64,000 nucleotides of DNA from Siderastrea radians (taxonomy: Eukaryota; Cnidaria; Anthozoa; Scleractinia; Rhizangiidae), in contig OZ024895.1 in NCBI GenBank assembly GCA_964017195.1, positions 18,565,034 to 18,629,033 of the forward strand, given 5' to 3'. The notes under the pieces were generated by a model that was not told where the DNA came from, did not search any database, and saw only the letters and a program-made list of their open reading frames with translations. The position numbers and the translations under genes are program-made. Positions 1 through 31,503 of this stretch are shown in pieces. Positions within the stretch are counted from its first letter, which is position 1, and every line of letters begins with the position of its first letter.

Positions 1-88
1 ATGGACATAGACATGGACATGGACATTGACATGGACATAGACATAGACAAGGACATGGACAAAGACATGGACATAGACATGAACATAG
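1..88. repeat. GACATR hexanucleotide microsatellite
   Basis: The left edge is a tandem array of a six-base unit, GACATG or GACATA, with occasional GACAAG variants. Traces of the same unit continue at 697-732, on the other side of the transposon at 91-695, so that element was inserted into the array. The open frame that reads alternating Met-Asp/Ile-Asp is a consequence of the repeat and not a gene. The array lies in an intron of the ABCC gene. Confidence 0.9.
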
Positions 89-90
89 GT

Positions 91-695
91 CGTGTTCTAT
101 TGGGATCAACTGTTTTAACCGAAATCGGTTTCGGTTGAAACGGTTGAGGTTTCCAATAGAACACTTTTTCCAACCGTTCTTGGTTGACACGCGGTTGTGA
201 CTGGGCATAGTCATTTCCTCAACTTTTTCTGCCAAGGTTGGCAAGATGGCCGAAGTGCAACTCATAGCATCAGTTGTCCTTCAAGAACTGTTGGAAGAAT
301 TGGTTCCACCACATTGTGAATCGGACGATGAATTGGAATATATAGCAACATTATTACTGGAAATGGAGTAAAAGCCTTGAGTATTACGGGCTATTTTGAG
401 AATGTCGTCCCTAATTTACCACACAGCAAGTCTTAACAAAAATTCGAATGAGAAGAGATGCGTTTTTGGCCCACGCGTGATTGCGCGCAAATTATAATGA
501 CCCAGTGCGTGAAAAGTGATGCTTGCCAACATGTCAGCGGGCGCTACCCATCGTTTCCAACCATTTCAACCGAGCTAAGAGCTGGTTGGAAACGTTGATC
601 ACCAAATCAACCGAAAACGGTTTCTTTCGCAATAGAACACGTAAAAAACCCCACCAACTTAACGAACCAAAAACGGTTGATCCCGATGGAACACG
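91..695. mobile_element. Non-autonomous TIR element in the microsatellite
   Basis: Imperfect terminal inverted repeats start CGTGTTCTATTGGGATCAAC at 91 and match the reverse complement of 669-695. Further inverted AATAGAACAC/ACCG-rich motifs lie inside (about 120-165 and 600-645). The interior has a 41-codon reading frame at 246-371 that starts MAEVQLIASVVLQELLEEL and ends in a stop. Short Leu/Glu-rich openings of this kind occur in PIF/Harbinger transposases, so this may be a deletion derivative of such an element; the family call is inference. Hexanucleotide repeat sequence flanks it on both sides. Confidence 0.65.
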
Positions 696-737
696 ATCAT
701 AGACATGCAGACATGGATGTAGACATAGAAATTTAAA

Positions 738-960
738 GAGAGCGTGGCTGAGTTCCTAGGGCGCAGGACATGAAATCCGGAGTTCCCGGGTTCAAGTTCC
801 ACTCTGATCACTAGCTGGAGATGTGTCTTAACTTGACCGAGGTTCAAGCTGCTTGCAATTGGACATGATTGACAAAATGGTCTGCCTCTTGCCAATTGGG
901 TTTCTTACCTTTGTTTTTTCATTGCTATTGTTTGTTTCATTGTCTTAAAATCCCCGCAAG
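738..960 (+). mobile_element. tRNA-derived SINE fragment
   Basis: A tRNA-like head shows an A-box-like TGGCTGAGTTCC near 747 and a B-box-like GGGTTCAAGTTCC near 789, about the spacing of an internal RNA polymerase III promoter. It does not fold into a complete tRNA and runs into unrelated sequence with T-rich stretches, so a SINE is preferred to a tRNA gene. It is intronic to the ABCC gene. Confidence 0.5.
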
Positions 961-1033
961 AGAAGTGGTCAATTATCTATTTCGTGACAGACCTAGAAAT
1001 AGACCTAGGAACATTACGTATATTGCTCTCTTA

Positions 1034-21574
<20,541 letters not shown>

Positions 21575-23552
21575 ATGCGCAGTTAATTAATATGTGGTTT
21601 CAAGTGCCTACAAATGTTAAAATCAGACCATGAGCTGCGGATAAATCGTATTAAAAAGCGATTGGAATTCGCCACTTTAAAATGAGTAGGGCCTGGGACT
21701 GAAATAGAAAATGAAGCCGAGAGACAAGCGTGCACAAAACAAACCTATGACCAGGCGTAATTTTATGAGCGCTCTTTTATTTCCTTATGTGGGTCGCTCC
21801 CTTTCGCCGTCCCCGCCTGATCTGTTTTACCTAGCAAAACAAGTATGCATCTGATTGCGCGGGCTACAAAACATTGATCTGTCTCATCAACATGAAACAG
21901 AATATCACCATTAGTCTACCATTAACGTCCCTAATAAGTTTGAAAAAAAATAATAATAAATAAAAAACACTTTATTTAGTTGTCGATGTATTTCAGCACA
22001 AAAGTGCTTATTTGATGTGCTAATTTATTTTAGAACAAAAGTGCTAACTGGGGACACCATAAATCGGAGAAAGTAACATTATAAACTGAACATAAACATC
22101 TTTTAAAAAATCCCAACTGGTGGGAGGCTGACCATTTGACTATTTTCATAGCGTGGCCTAGGATTTGAACACGGGACGCCTTGTTACAAATCCAGCCATT
22201 GGTCAGAGAGAGGACTTGAACTCGGAACCTCCAGATTGCAAGTTCAAATTTGGAAAGTGCATCAGCCCATTTAAGGCCCAGAGAAGGTCAACTGACCAGC
22301 TGATGTTATCATGTGACGCCCTCACGTCTCGTCCTGTCCCCGAACAAGTAAAACACAAACAAAAAAATCCACATAAATAATTTATCGACATTTTTGATTC
22401 TGACATAGCGTAAACGACGAGGCTGCCTATTTTACTGATGTTGTATGAACTAGCTATACTAAAACAATTATTCCCTCCAGTTTCGGTAACCAACAATGAA
22501 TATTTCACTCGTTGTTCTAAGAAAGTGGAGCGAGCGCGATAAAAAAAATGGCGCTGATCAGCGGCCGCCAAGAGCAGCGTAGCCATATGCGCGAGAACGC
22601 GGGCGATTCGTGGGAAACGAGGGTGGGCCGCGACAAATTAAAATAAGAGATTCGGCGTAACTCGCCACTTCACAGCTCAGTATTAGTCATCCGCACTTTG
22701 CCGTAAAATTGTTTGAAATTATTCTGAAATAATGGAGCTACTGAATTGGGATTGTTTCTCACATATAGCGAGGTCTTATAACACATGATAGAAATAACAT
22801 GCTATAGATGACAATGCCTTATTACAGGAGCCCATATAATTGGAAATTGTCGCGTTTCTCTCGATATAAATTGGAATTCGGGAAAAAAATGTCGCGAAGA
22901 AGAAACTTTCAACTGATTCTCTAAATTCGCGAAAATGTGTCACAAAATGTGAGCAACAACTGCAAAATTATATTTCAATACATTTTTTCAGTACTATAAT
23001 AAAATAAACTGACTAATCTTAGATTATTTAGTAAAATGATCCTGAGACGGCGCTGACGATGAGAAACATTGCTAGTAAAACAAAGAACGATTCCTCACTC
23101 TTATTTATTTCCCTTTCGTGAAAGCTGTTCTTATTTCCCCTCATGATTCTACAAACTGCACTCAAACGACTGAACCCTGTTCCTAGAGGCTATTAATGGT
23201 GTGAGATTCTCATCTAAGACAGTAGATGATTGAAGAGGATGGGAGGGTAGGTCCGGAAGCACAGTGGCCATGTATTATGTAATCACACAAAAAAATAAAA
23301 ACATAAAGAAAGGAAAGTAAATACCTTGCTTGAGGCGAACAGCAAATTATGAAAGTCCTGTGGTGGCTCTGGCGCTCCTGGTGGACGTATTTAATTTTGA
23401 AGCGATTTTCGGAATACAGTACAAGGTTCAGGTCGTGGCACAATCGGCTCAACGTCGGCTCAATCCGAAGATTCTCCGAATAAATCCGTATTTTAACGAG
23501 GCGCAATCTCAGTAGGAAGACTGGAACCGAAGACCAAAAAAGAAAACTCAAA
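21575..23552. other. Spacer between ABCC and the FASTK-like gene
   Basis: Two kilobases separate the divergent starts of the ABCC gene (21574, minus) and the helical-repeat gene (23601, plus). The part nearest ABCC should hold its 5' untranslated region and promoter, but no clear core element is visible. A SINE-like block with two B-box-like motifs lies at about 22100-22345. The last 20 bases approach the FASTK-like transcription start. Confidence 0.5.
22100..22345 (-). mobile_element. SINE-like block with two B-box motifs
   Basis: On the minus strand there are two B-box-like sequences, GAGTTCAAGTCC (near 22210-22221) and TGTTCAAATCC (near 22163-22173), about 45 bases apart. No full tRNA can be drawn, so this is read as a dimeric or degenerate tRNA-derived SINE. 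Open frames on both strands here are incidental. Confidence 0.4.
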
Positions 23553-23582
23553 ATGGCGGCTAGCTATGGCAAATTGATTTAG
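23543..23582 (+). promoter_or_regulatory. YY1-like site and 9-codon upstream ORF
   Basis: AAAATGGCGGC at 23550-23560 is a full match to the YY1 element often found at the 5' end of genes for mitochondrial and housekeeping proteins. The ATG inside it opens a 9-codon frame (MAASYGKLI, stop at 23580-23582) that ends 18 bases before the main start codon. If transcription starts upstream of it, this is a short upstream ORF that could limit translation of the next gene. Confidence 0.5.
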
Positions 23583-23600
23583 CACCGAACGCTTTTTAAA

Positions 23601-24968
23601 ATGCTCTCCAATTTACCATACACAGGGAAATTTCAAAGCAGATTACCGGTATGGAACAATATGGTGTCACTCCGCGATGTTAGCGCACTAGTCACAAGTT
23701 TACGACATGAACATCACGCGCCTGTCTCAAGAAGATTGCCCTTGGCAAATGGACGAAATAGAAATAATGCAGCGACATTTCCTCTGAAGTATCAGATGAC
23801 CTCCATCCACACATCTGAAATGGTGACAGCTAGAGAAATTGTCAAAAGAGCTGAGAAGATGGAGAAATCCAGAGAACGATCGGCAGAGCTATTGAAAACT
23901 TTGCGAAAGAAACGACTCGAAGGTCTCACAAATCCTAAACCAATTCTAACACCCGAAGAGAAACTCACAAAGCGAATAGAATGGCTGCCTTCAATCAAAA
24001 AGCTCGTTATTTTCTACTGGGTTCAAGTGAAATCAAAGCGTGAACTGACACCTGTTCAAAAATTCACAATTCTTGATTGCATCGCGAAGTATTTCGCCAA
24101 AGATACTCAAATGAGAGACGTGTTTTTAGTTCAGGAAATGCAACAGAGATTCTTTGAGATGCTGGTGCAGGACGTCAGGGCAAACCTCAACGCTTATGAT
24201 CCTCATCAGCTTTACAAAATTGTTCTTTACATGGCCAAACTGTGTGTAACAGATCCTGTAATTTATAAGCATCTTGAAAAAGGAATTTTGCATTGTAATC
24301 TTGGAGATTATTCCACTAAGGAACTCTCGCAAATAAGCTGGGCTTTTGCAAAGTATCACCCAGATGTCGATGAAATATTCCATGCTCTGGTCAAGGAAAT
24401 CCTCTCAAGGGATCTTTCGGAGTTTACCTCTGCAGAACTGTGCTCAATAGTTTGGTCTTTTAGCGAGTATGGTATTCCAGACACTGGCCAGTTCTACATG
24501 GCACTAGGTAATGAGATTTTAACTCGTGATCTCAGTCAGTTCCAGCCCTGGATGCTTGCATCATTTGTCTTTGCTTATTCCAGGGTTGAATCACTGAGAG
24601 GCAAAGTGATGACAATGGTTGAGGAAGAGCTGTTTCAGCGAGGAGAACTGAAACCTTTTGGAACCAATGATTTGGTGATGGTGGTTTTGGCATTTGCACG
24701 AACTGGAAAGCTCACACCCAAACTGATGCGAAAGTTAGAAGTTGTAATGGTGAAACGGAGAGATTATAAAGAGACAGTTACTCAGGAATACTTGCAGGAA
24801 ATGTATGATCTGCTAACGGGTAGCAAGTTCCATTTAGCAGAAATTCGCAAAATGATTGAGCGATTGTTATACCCAGAAAAGATAAACTCCATATTTGATC
24901 TTTTGTACCGGCCCCGTAGAGCATGGAAAGAAAAGGTACTTCACCAGACCCTGTTTAAAGCTTACTAG
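23601..24968 (+). CDS. Mitochondrial FASTK/OPR-like helical-repeat protein
   Basis: Intronless frame of 455 codons. The first 60 residues are rich in Arg, Ser and Leu and poor in acids, as in a mitochondrial presequence. Residues about 85-125 form a charged helix (REIVKRAEKMEKSRER). From about 150 to 400 come tandem helical hairpins with the pattern of FASTK and octo/heptatricopeptide-like proteins: ELSQISWAFAKY, ELCSIVWSFSEYG, MLASFVFAYSRV and DLVMVVLAFARTG, spaced about 37-40 residues. Members of these families bind organelle RNA and act in its processing or translation. No C-terminal RAP nuclease-like domain is evident. The ATG is the first in frame. Neighbours differ from it in having many introns, so a retroposed or ancestrally intronless gene is possible. 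The exact orthologue is not recognised. Confidence 0.85.
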   Translation: MLSNLPYTGKFQSRLPVWNNMVSLRDVSALVTSLRHEHHAPVSRRLPLANGRNRNNAATFPLKYQMTSIHTSEMVTAREIVKRAEKMEKSRERSAELLKTLRKKRLEGLTNPKPILTPEEKLTKRIEWLPSIKKLVIFYWVQVKSKRELTPVQKFTILDCIAKYFAKDTQMRDVFLVQEMQQRFFEMLVQDVRANLNAYDPHQLYKIVLYMAKLCVTDPVIYKHLEKGILHCNLGDYSTKELSQISWAFAKYHPDVDEIFHALVKEILSRDLSEFTSAELCSIVWSFSEYGIPDTGQFYMALGNEILTRDLSQFQPWMLASFVFAYSRVESLRGKVMTMVEEELFQRGELKPFGTNDLVMVVLAFARTGKLTPKLMRKLEVVMVKRRDYKETVTQEYLQEMYDLLTGSKFHLAEIRKMIERLLYPEKINSIFDLLYRPRRAWKEKVLHQTLFKAY

Positions 24969-27900
24969 ATGGTAGTTCACTAAAGGGTGAAAACTAAGCT
25001 GAGTTGTGTACATAGTAAAATTAACTGTCTTTGGTTTTTGTGAGCACTGGACTACAAAGAAAGCTGTTTGTTATGGACCCGTTTGTGGTGAACAGGGTCA
25101 TTCACTAGGCTCATATGTGACATATGTCCTTCCTTCTACTCGGATCAATAATGTCAAAAGCATCCACATATATGTACTGTAGTGTGAGGGCGTATAACGT
25201 ATTTTTGGCAACCTTGATTTGCTATATTTTTGCCATGAAATGTGAAATGGCTGTTTTCTTTCTAGGCTCAATTTCTGCCACTCACTCGGAACCAGCTTTC
25301 CTTCAGGCTTATTTTCTTTTTTGTGAGACATGATTTGTTACAAGAACTGAAGGCTTAAAGTCCAAGAATTAGCTTAATATTAATTTTTGCTATAAACTAA
25401 AACTACTCAAGCAAAACAGGTCTGGAGTGATTTCTTTTGTTGTCTGTTTGAGCCAAAACAAAAGAAATCAGCCAAGTATTGTCTCTTCTTTTGTTTACTC
25501 ACAATAAGTATTTTAGAAAATGTAATAAGCTAACTCCCAGAATTTAAGACTTCAGGTAAAAAAAAAGGAACACAAAACTATGTTTCGTATAAGATAACTA
25601 GTCTCTACTCCAAAACAATGCCTATTAGGAGCAATTTAAATTTCAAGGCCACTGTACCACTTTGGACATTTTTTCCAGGCTGCTCTTCAATTTTCTCATT
25701 AAAACATGTTGTAGTGTGTGTTTCCTTTGTCTCTTAGAGTAAGTGGGGTTCAAGTTTTTCTCAAGCCCCATAATATTTCTTGGGGATCTCAGGTATATTA
25801 GCGATGCAGAGGTGTGAATATATCCAAATTTTTATACCCAAAAGAGTCTCAGTTGGCTAGTAGTCCAACGGCCCAGAATGCATCCTAAAAAAGGGCCCTC
25901 TTTGCCTGCATGAAACAACCTAGAGAGTCATCTGAGACAGTTAATGCTGTTACATGGAAGCAATGTGATTTTGTTCAGGGAAGCCACGAACAGGATGTGT
26001 TGTCTCATGTTATGGGTTTAACAGTTCAAATAGTCTTTTCAAACTCTTTCTACCCAAAATATGTCCACCATAAAATTTCTAGCCTACAAAAGTCCCACAT
26101 TGCTAATTTGAAACCCCAAAAAAGGCTTTCACTCCACCCCATTAAAAATATACCTAGGTGCCCCCTCCCTGGGAATATTTCCAAGAACAGCCCTTGTCCT
26201 TGCATTGTACAAAGTTAATGAAAACAACAGAGAGGTGCAAGTTATGTTTGCAATGGTATGCTGCTGGTGAATATGCTATGTGGAGTCTGTGTTAAAATAA
26301 GTCCTTGAGTACAAACATTGAGAAATGAAGATCATTTAAAATGTTTGATTCAGGAGGTCAGTTCACTCATTCCTGTATCACTTGCAAACTGAAGCACACT
26401 TACAATCCCTCCCCACCCCTCCCTTCTCCTATTCATGGCCAATTCATGTACATAGCATTTGTTATTAACCCTTTAAAGCCCCGGCTTCATTATTCAAATT
26501 CTCCTTACTGGTCTCCATACGTTTCATTGATTAGTAATTGGGAGAACTTGTTTTAAGACGGAATCCATCAGGAAATCGAGTAATCAGTGGACAAAAATCT
26601 TGTACCAGAATAATTTAAAGTATATCGCATTCTTTTTTACACTTTTTAAGAGATATAGACGTAATAAGTTATCTGTAATAACACCAAAGACAATTTCTTA
26701 TGGGAGCCCGTTAAATTAAATTTCAAATTTCACAGGAATTGTGTAAACACAGGTAAAATAGGTAAATTTTTATGCGTAAGATTTCATTTTGTGAAATTTG
26801 AAATTTATTTTCTCGGGCTCCCATAAGAAATTGTCTTTGGGTTATTACAGATAACAAATTACATCCATAGCTCTCAGAAAATGTAAAAAAGAATGCGATA
26901 TGCTTTAAATTATTCTGATACAAGGTTTTTGTCCACTGAAAATTAAAATTACTCAATTTCCTAATGGATTCCGTCTTAAATCCTTTAAGTCCCAAGAGTG
27001 ACAAGCATCTAATTTCTCCTTAGAATATCACTAGTTGATCAAATATACAGGTCATGAGAATAAAGTAAATGATCACCAGACATGAAATGTGTTGATGTTT
27101 AATCAAATTCTCCCAACTAGGAACATAAGAAATATATGGAGAACAGTGAGGAGAATATACATGTGGATATTGGGGCTTAACGGGTTGAGACATCAAGACA
27201 ATTCATTTTTGGTGATCATTTCCCCATTTCTCATGACCTGCATATGTTATTATACACTGATATGATGAGGAGAAATTTGATGCTGATCACAATTGGGGCT
27301 TAAAGGGTTTAGTTCTCAGTTTTGGTTATGAATTTCTAGTTTTCCCTTTGATTCACTGCAGACAGGTTAATCAGCAAATAACCTTCCTTTCTGCCTTGAC
27401 AAGGCAAGTGTAGGCTGGATATTGGGCCAACGGCAAGTGCTGCAGCTTTCAAAAAATTGACTGCAAAGGAAGAATGCCAGTCATTTCGTACCCATGTCGA
27501 TTTATACCCAGTTATTATTGAGTTGTATTCAGTCTGTTGTGAGTGTACGAATTGACTAGAATATGGGTACGAATCAACTGAATACTGGGAACGAATGAAC
27601 CGAAATGTGGGTACGAATTGACTAGGTACGAATTGACTTGGCTACCAAATGACCAGTTTCAGAAAAGGAAGCATTTTGTTGAAAAATGGATGTGAGAGAA
27701 TAAAAATATATAAATATTGATAACATATTTTCACATGTGAAAAATATACAATAATAGAGAATAATAATATATTTTTTTATTTGATAAATATTAATAAAAT
27801 ATTTTCACATGCTTGCTTATAATTTCCATGCTGCCTTTTCTATTTCTTGGACATACTAACTATGGCAATTATTTACAAATTTGCCTCTCTTGATTGTTAA

Positions 27901-28922
27901 AAATTGATGTTATTTACTAACATTGCAGTTAAAGGAAAGACTATGAAAAATGCTATGAAATGTGAACATCAAATTCATCGATAATTGAAATAAACTTACT
28001 TTGACATTCGGGTATTTACGTTGACTACATAAAACTGTCCACTTTTTTGTGACTATACATGTACATCAAATATAATAATAAGAGAAGTCGTAATTACAAC
28101 TAAAATAGTTATTTTGAGTTGTTAGGCTACACGCGCGCGCGTGGTCGGGAAAGAGCGTGTGTGGTTCCTTCGTGATAAAGTTTCACGAGATAAATAGTTT
28201 AAGTGTTAAAAAACGCGCATTTCTTAGAAAAAAAAATATAAATTGGTTTCTAGAACTTGAAGATCCCCCGCCTGGTGTGAATATGTCTGGACAATGTTTT
28301 CAGCGCCCTCAATACTGATATAACAATCTTTCAACACATAACATGTCGTCTGCAAAGAGAGGAGAAAAAACAAAATACGTTTTAGTCAAAAGGTGCACCA
28401 AAACTGAACTTAACTGGTATTGTACGATACGATATAGTTAGTGTCTCGCGCCGCATTCAGAATACATACACTGCGTGGCTCAATGTTATTAATAATAGAA
28501 TAAATTACTGTTTTTTATAACCATACAAATGTTAACCCGCGGAGTCCACGTGACATAACAAAAGCAGTGAATTACAGCTGTCGCTATTGAAAGTTGAATG
28601 GTGAATATACTCAGAAATAGACTTAATGTTTTATTGCAAAATAGTCAAAAATTCTTTATATTCAAAGCAAAAAACCAAACAAACAAAAAAATCGCACAGA
28701 AAGGTCAGAAAATGGTTTAAGAAGTCGTCCTGCATTTATTTTGTTCTTGCAGCAAATATCAAACCATACTGTGCCGCAAGGCCACTATACTCGCATAATA
28801 ACAAACCGCCTGCATACCACTGTCACAACGTGAACAAAATAAGATTCGGCTTTGTTCTAAATAGGGTCAAGTCTCCTCTGTCAAAATAAGATTAAGTCTC
28901 ATCTGTCTAACACTGAACTTAC
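24969..28922. other. Intergenic region
   Basis: The first few hundred bases should be the 3' untranslated region of the FASTK-like gene. I see no convincing gene. It holds a TTAA-flanked MITE (26557-26975), flanking copies of the AACCCTTTAA-ended repeat (about 26468 and 26985-27310), a degenerate GTACGAATTGACT repeat at about 27487-27650 and AT-rich stretches. Downstream exons of the minus-strand gene starting at 29281 may lie here but could not be identified. Confidence 0.5.
26557..26975. mobile_element. TTAA-flanked GACGGAATCC MITE, copy 1
   Basis: Ends GACGGAATCC and GGATTCCGTC are directly flanked by TTAA on both sides (26553-26556 and 26976-26979). Arms of about 175 bases pair along their length, including CTCCCATAAGAAATTGTCTT and its inverse. 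A second element with the same ends and the same TTAA flanks is at 60861-61261. The pattern fits piggyBac-mobilised MITEs. Confidence 0.85.
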
Positions 28923-29281
28923 CGTTCCAAAGGTCTTTGCTCAAATACCTCTTTCAGTTCTTGTAGTCGTTCAGCAACGGTTGATTTTCTGTTACTAGTA
29001 TGAACGGTGTCGTGGAAAAAGCTCCTAACAGCTTTAATATTAGCTACGGCGAGCGAGTATTTTCCTTTCCACAAGGAGTCGTGAATGATTTTAATACAGT
29101 GCTTTTTGTGAATTTCATTTAGTGGATCCAGGACAGTAAAGTCAATGTTTGTATCTGGTAGCGGCATTTCATCGTCTAATAATGTGGCCAGATATGGGTG
29201 CAAAACGGCCCAGAATTGTTCCACTTCGCGAGAAGTCCAAATTGGATCGTGAAAACATTTCAAGCAATCTGAAATCGCCAT
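28923..29281 (-). CDS. First coding exon of unrecognised gene, copy 1
   Basis: A 119-codon exon plus two bases, starting MAISDCLKCFHDPIW and ending in PLER at a GTAAGT donor. Conserved features shared with the copy at 35451-35806 are DPIW, EVE-FW-VL-PYL, DDEMPLPD-NIDF, WKGKYSLAVAN and a C-terminal ERLQELKEVF helix; the exon phase at the donor is also the same. About half of the residues are identical between copies. The frame is open upstream to 29407, but the start is placed at the Met that aligns with the other copy. I do not recognise the family: it looks like a soluble, alpha-helical domain with no signal peptide or membrane segment. Later exons, to the left, were not found. Confidence 0.6.
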
Positions 29282-30060
29282 CGATCGCCTTTCAATGACT
29301 CGTTGTTGCGCTGTGATTTCAGTTTGATGTAAGCTCAAGTGACGTTGGTGCTGCTTACACTTTGCCCTTACCGGCGCTGTCAAAGATTTGTTTACAAATG
29401 ATGTCATTCTTGTTCAACCGGATCTTGGTCATCCGGTTTGCACGCCTTTCAGCTGCTTGTCGCGTGCGCATTGTGTTAGCATGCGATCGTGCCATCCCGC
29501 TATTAGAGAGCTTAAAGCAATCACGATGGCGACGGGAAGGAAAACGTCTCTTTAAAAATAACTTCAAAATCTTTTAAACTTCTTCACGATTTATATTCCG
29601 ACTCGTTTTATCTGTCTAATGTAGCTGAACCTCTGATCCAGGAGCTCAATTTGTAAGGACGGCGTTTACAGTTCAGAGAGAGAAAACGAAAATTCAACGT
29701 CGTGTTTTCACGATCTACGTAAAACTTTGAATTTGGTCATTTCACGTTGCAGTTGTGCACAGAACGGCAAAGAAGTGTATCAAAAAGTGAACGCACGTGC
29801 AGAGTCATTGTTTTGCTAATCAGAACTTTTGATTTGTGACGTTCTCGTTAGCCGCTGTCATCGTGTTTGCTTTTAAAAGCTCCCTATTATTGTGTAGTTA
29901 GACTAACATACAAACAAACAAGTGCAAAATTACCCCCAAGATGTATTGCCCACAGAATTTATTCACGATTAGCAGTCTCTGTTTCCGCTCAGGAAAAGTC
30001 GAGTAGGAGGAACACGCAACCAAGCCCGAACATCGTCTGCCACGTGGAAACGTGTCGCGC

Positions 30061-30890
30061 TAGCCTGCATAACAGGCGTTTATTTAGCTTCAAGCGAACG
30101 TTACACTTTTTTTTGTAAGAACGTCAATTTTTTTTTTAGCTGAGGCTGAACTGGAACCGAATGTTCTTATTTTTTGGCGATTCCTGAAACGTCGTTAACA
30201 ATGTATGATTTCAGTAAATCATAGTTCTTAATGAAAGAAAGAACAAATAGGCCAAGTTCTACCAATTTCCTAAAAGTTGTACAATGTACGTGTTTCAGGT
30301 GTTTGCTTTATTAGAAAGGCAGATTACTTGCGACGTCACAAAAATTCTAGCATTTGGGGCTCAAATAGGCTTGTTAATCAAAGAGTACTCTGAGGAAATT
30401 ATTACCCCGGCTTTATTTTATTCTAACAAAGCTTATTCTACAGAATGATGAAGACAAGGTAAAGACATTCTTAACAAGATCTCAGCCTTGGTATGTTCTT
30501 AACATGTTCTAAAAAATTTGGCCATGGGCTCCTGTTTTGGCCAATCCCAGCCTCGACGTTCTTAGAAAAAGAAGGTTCTTATATAAAACAAGAGTCTATT
30601 TGTAGCCTTCACTCGGGCCGTAAACAGCTTGAAAGCACGAGAAACTTCAAAACAAGAGCAAATTTGCATCAAAAAGCACAAAGACACTCACAACCTCGCA
30701 AAAGGTTCACAAAAGTGCGTTCAGATGATGATGCAATCGCCAAACGATCACGTATTCTCGTTCCCAGAGCCAGCGCGACCTTACAATCGCGACACGAACA
30801 AAAAGAACGGCACGGCAAACCTTGACTCGTGGCCTTCGGCCCGAGTAAAAAGAGTGTATTTTTAAAAATAAACGCCTGTTAGACAGGCTA
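30061..30890. mobile_element. TIR element with AACAGGCGTTTATTT ends
   Basis: The left end reads TAGCCTGCATAACAGGCGTT and continues TATTT; its inverse (AAATAAACGCCTGTT, then AGACAGGCTA) ends at 30890. Eight-base flanks TGTCGCGC (30053-30060) and TGTCTCGC (30891-30898) differ at one base and may be a target duplication. No transposase frame inside. Confidence 0.7.
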
Positions 30891-31503
30891 TGTCTCGCTT
30901 GTGGTGAGACGCTCATATGGTAAGCTGCTTGTGGTGAGCCGCCCTGGCTTACGACGTCACGCGCGTGTTCTTTTGTTCTATCCTAGCCTGTTCCACGCAT
31001 GCAGTACTCGGGAAAAGCGAATTATAAACGAGGGCTAAAGAAAAAAAACAACTGAAAGCAGAGCGTTCCCTTTTACTCCAGATCCCGTGGGTCTTATTTC
31101 CTTATTTTCCCTGCCACTACTGCACAATTGTTGGCAGGAGATTGCTGAAGAGCTTTGCCAAGAATTTTACAAAGACAATTGGTAGTGAAGTTTCTCCTTC
31201 GCATGAAAAAGATTCTCGTCATTATTTTGGATGAAGTCGATCTAGGGCATGTAAAGAATAAAGAACTGTAACTAAAACTTTGTCATAAACCGCGAGTCGG
31301 TGGCCATTATTCAACAAATTCTTGTATTGATCAACCTTGCTATCGGTCGTTTTCTGTCCAATTTTTTTTTTTCTGATTCCTTTTTATGTTCGGCGTGCTG
31401 AAGTCTGAGAACGAAGATAAACAACGACATTTCCGTGAACATGTTCACTGTCGGTCACGCGATACCCTGCAAGCAGAGGTTTCATGGTCGCCCTATGTTC
31501 CGG

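Noticed and set aside
1..84. Open frame of alternating Met-Asp and Ile-Asp
   Set aside because: It is the translation of a hexanucleotide microsatellite without gene context.
28255..28360. Possible second exon of the minus-strand unknown gene (frame with CYVLKDCYISIEGAENIVQ after a good acceptor)
   Set aside because: The acceptor phase does not match the donor of the exon at 28923; joining gives an early stop.
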